Source: Aeromicrobium sp. Leaf350
GTDB taxonomy: Bacteria; Actinomycetota; Actinomycetes; Propionibacteriales; Nocardioidaceae
Assembly (NCBI RefSeq): GCF_916858655.1
Contig: NZ_CAKASL010000002.1
Location: 1 to 64,000 of the forward strand
DNA length: 64,000 nucleotides
Direction of reading: 5' to 3'
Shown here: one piece after another, positions 62,146 to 64,000 of the stretch
Numbering within the stretch: the stretch's first letter is position 1
Layout: every line of letters starts with the position of its first letter
Notes under the pieces: generated by a model
The model's input: the letters and a program-made list of their open reading frames with translations, nothing else
Database searches by the model: none
What the model was told of the DNA's origin: nothing
Made by a program: the position numbers and the translations under genes

Positions 62146-63765
62146 ATGAAGCACATCGGCAAGAAGGTGATCGGAGTCGGCGTCGCGACGCTGCTCGTCA
62201 CCTCCGTGGCCAGCCTGAACGCAGGCGCCGCCCTCAAGACTGACTACAAGTCCTCCGCCGAGGCGACCTACATCTCCGCCTCGGGGGTGCTGCTCGGCAG
62301 CGCGCTGGTCGATCCTCTGGCTCGCCTCCTGGAGCGCCAGGGCACCGAGCAGGAGCTCGCCGCCGCCCAGGCCAAGGTCGACACGAAGGCCGGCACGCCC
62401 GCGACCGACGGTCCCGACTACTCCAACGGTGTCCTCGACCCGCTGAAGACGCTGACGAACGGCCTGGGCAACCAGCTGCTGGGCTCGCGGATCGGCGCCG
62501 TCGGCACCTACGCCTTCGCGAACCAGGACGCCTCGAAGGCCGCCTCGGGTGCGGTCACGAGCGACGGCATCGTGCAGGCCGGTGGCGGTAACGCCCCGCC
62601 CTCGAACGCGACCCTGAACCTCACCGGTCCGGGCAGCCCGCTCGCCGCGCTGAACGGCATCGTCAACGCCGAGCTGAGCCTGGGCGCCCTCGCGTCCAGC
62701 ACCGAGCTCGCCGCGGGCGCTCCGAACGCGCCGCTGCGTGACGTCACCGTCGCGGGTGGCAGCCTCAACATCAACGTCGGTCAGACGCTGCTCGCGCCGA
62801 TCACGGCGCTCCTGCAGCCGGTCATCGACCTCGGCAACAACCCCGTCGTCGGCGGACTCATCACGGGTGTCCCGGAGCTCCTCACCGCCGTCAGCACCCT
62901 GACCGGCAACGGCCTGACGATCAACCTGCAGACCGGTGACATCACGGTCGACCTCAACGCCGTCGTCAAGCTCGCCACGGGTTACGACCTCGACCAGCTC
63001 GAGGACCAGCCGGACGTGCTCCAGTCGCTCGGCTACGACTTCACCCGCACGGGCAACAAGGCGCACAACATCCAGATCCTCCCGATCGTGGTGGACGGTG
63101 TCGTGCAGCAGCTCGGCGCACTCGTCGCCGGTCTCGGCACCAATCTCAACGCCGGTCTGCAGAACCTGACCGTGCTCGGTGTGCCGCTCGGACAGCTCCT
63201 GGCCGTTCCGGTCGTCGGCGGCATCATCGCCCCGGTGCTCGACGCCGCAGGCACCGCCATCCAGGGTCTCGGTGCCTCGCTGAGCACCGCGCTCATCCAG
63301 CCGCTGTTCTCGGCGCTGGAGCCGCTGGTCGACATCCGCACCAACGTGTGGGAGACCGATCCGGGCAGCTACCGCGAGGCCGTCGCGGCTCGCACGGGCA
63401 CGCAGGGCGTGTTCTCGACGACCGCGCTGCGGGTCACGGTCCTCTCGGCCGTCGGTTCCGCGCCGGCGCTGGCGATCAACCTCGCCAACACGCTGGTGGG
63501 TCCGAACTCGGCCGTCACGACCGACGACCAGACCAACACCAACGCGAACGCTCCGGCGAACGCCCCGGCCAACGCGAACGCTCCGGCGAACGCCAACGCC
63601 AACCTGAACGGCAACGGCGGTCTGGCCGACAAGTCGGTCGACACCCTGCCGAGCACCGGTGCGTCGAACCTGTGGCCCTTCTGGCTGCTGGGTCTGCTCC
63701 TGGTGGCCCTGGGTGCCGCGGCGATGATCAACGAGAAGCGCCGCGAGTCGGCACTGCTCGCCTGA
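62146..63765 (+). CDS. LPXTG-anchored surface protein, choice-of-anchor-G-like
   Basis: A 539-residue secreted protein. Signal peptide MKHIGKKVIGVGVATLLVTSVASLNAGA is followed by SAEATYISASGVLLGSALVDPLARL, as in choice-of-anchor G proteins. The body is rich in short hydrophobic beta-strand repeats (LGLGTNLNAGLQ, GVPLGQLLAVPVVG). An Asn/Ala/Pro-rich spacer (about 460-490) precedes LPSTG (501-505), a helix and a basic tail, the sortase signal. It is probably displayed on the wall. No sortase is in the window. Binding partner or function unknown; it is flanked by DUF5819/HTTM genes. Confidence 0.85.
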   Translation: MKHIGKKVIGVGVATLLVTSVASLNAGAALKTDYKSSAEATYISASGVLLGSALVDPLARLLERQGTEQELAAAQAKVDTKAGTPATDGPDYSNGVLDPLKTLTNGLGNQLLGSRIGAVGTYAFANQDASKAASGAVTSDGIVQAGGGNAPPSNATLNLTGPGSPLAALNGIVNAELSLGALASSTELAAGAPNAPLRDVTVAGGSLNINVGQTLLAPITALLQPVIDLGNNPVVGGLITGVPELLTAVSTLTGNGLTINLQTGDITVDLNAVVKLATGYDLDQLEDQPDVLQSLGYDFTRTGNKAHNIQILPIVVDGVVQQLGALVAGLGTNLNAGLQNLTVLGVPLGQLLAVPVVGGIIAPVLDAAGTAIQGLGASLSTALIQPLFSALEPLVDIRTNVWETDPGSYREAVAARTGTQGVFSTTALRVTVLSAVGSAPALAINLANTLVGPNSAVTTDDQTNTNANAPANAPANANAPANANANLNGNGGLADKSVDTLPSTGASNLWPFWLLGLLLVALGAAAMINEKRRESALLA

Positions 63766-63780
63766 TCAGCGACGACTGAA

Positions 63781-63814
63781 CGGATGCCGGTGACGCACGC
63801 GTCACCGGCATCCG
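63781..63814 (+). terminator. Hairpin after LPXTG gene
   Basis: A perfect 15-bp stem CGGATGCCGGTGACG/CGTCACCGGCATCCG with a 4-base loop, 15 bp after the stop codon. Followed by TCATGT, without a T run. Confidence 0.75.
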
Positions 63815-63843
63815 TCATGTCCGGGGTCCGCCCGCACTCGACC

Positions 63844-63856
63844 TAGGATGAGGTCC
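63844..63856 (+). promoter_or_regulatory. Leaderless promoter of last gene
   Basis: TAGGAT at 63844-63849 is seven bases before the ATG at 63857. GAGG within the gap could instead act as a Shine-Dalgarno. Confidence 0.4.
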
Positions 63857-64000
63857 ATGTCCGCCACCACCGCCGAGGTCTCCGTGACACGGTGGCAGAG
63901 CGGACTCATGCTGACGATTGCGCTCGTCGTGATCGTGCACTCCGCGGTCGTCGGACTGTGGCTCAGCCCCGTCAGTCCGATCCGCGACAGCGTCGGCAGC
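63857..64000 (+). CDS. Second DUF5819-like membrane-anchored protein (3' end outside window)
   Basis: Only the first 48 residues are visible: polar start, a helix at about 15-38 (LMLTIALVVIVHSAVVGLWL), then SPVSPIRDSVGS. This is the layout of the DUF5819 N-terminus upstream (helix, then a Pro/Ser stretch before the conserved Y-F-W-FAP part), but the conserved part falls beyond the edge, so assignment is tentative. Confidence 0.6.
   Translation, partial: MSATTAEVSVTRWQSGLMLTIALVVIVHSAVVGLWLSPVSPIRDSVGS

Overview
The window is about 70% GC actinobacterial chromosome. It carries the rne-rplU-rpmA-obgE-proB-proA-nadD-rsfS-tRNA-Ala(GGC) order, folC followed by DUF4233, a WhiB-like protein, an ECF42-type sigma factor, furA-katG and a DUF222/HNH gene. 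Many genes appear leaderless: a TANNNT box lies 6 to 8 bases before the start codon. This fits the Nocardioidales, plausibly an Aeromicrobium or Nocardioides relative; the genus is inference. No plasmid, phage, transposase, rRNA or CRISPR array was seen.

Layout. 1-4 kb: the end of a secreted cutinase-type multidomain protein, and an MMPL/RND exporter. 4-7.9 kb: folC-DUF4233, two small membrane proteins, a phosphoesterase and a ParB/Srx-like protein. 7.9-14 kb: an alpha-glucoside operon on the minus strand (GH13 glucosidase, binding lipoprotein, two permeases, MsiK/AglK-type ATPase). 14-18.6 kb: ndk, a GPP34 protein with an abnormal end, and a DesKR-like two-component pair divergent from an ABC-2 exporter. 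18.6-26.2 kb: an HTH repressor with its MFS exporter, YbaK deacylase, a TIGR03960 radical SAM protein and its usual partner DUF2344, separated by a small gene, a palindrome cluster and an MFS gene. 26.5-38.4 kb: the conserved RNase E / ribosomal / Obg / proline / NAD block, with a double-LuxR regulator and a leader-coupled WhiB-like regulator between proB and proA. 38.4-46.7 kb: transporters, RidA, a YciI-YciI-ECF42 operon with a matching promoter, a hydrolase and a DUF222-HNH gene. 46.8-52.6 kb: furA-katG with a clear Fur-type box, an old yellow enzyme, and an ABC-F protein whose leader looks like a translational attenuator. 52.6-60.1 kb: a Tat-exported TIGR03767 phosphoesterase and a peptide ABC operon in which one permease and both ATPases form a single 878-residue chain. 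60.2-64 kb: a surface locus, DUF5819 - HTTM (gamma-carboxylase-like) - LPXTG choice-of-anchor-G-like protein - second DUF5819-like gene, running off the right end.

How the genes work together. Most are self-contained import, export or stress modules inserted between conserved housekeeping pairs: folC/ndk, TIGR03960/DUF2344 and proB/proA are each interrupted. Strong hairpins sit at nearly all convergent gene ends. The least explained parts are the DUF5819-HTTM-LPXTG locus, the ABC-F leader, the WhiB-like protein with its coupled 17-codon leader, and the permease-ATPase-ATPase fusion.
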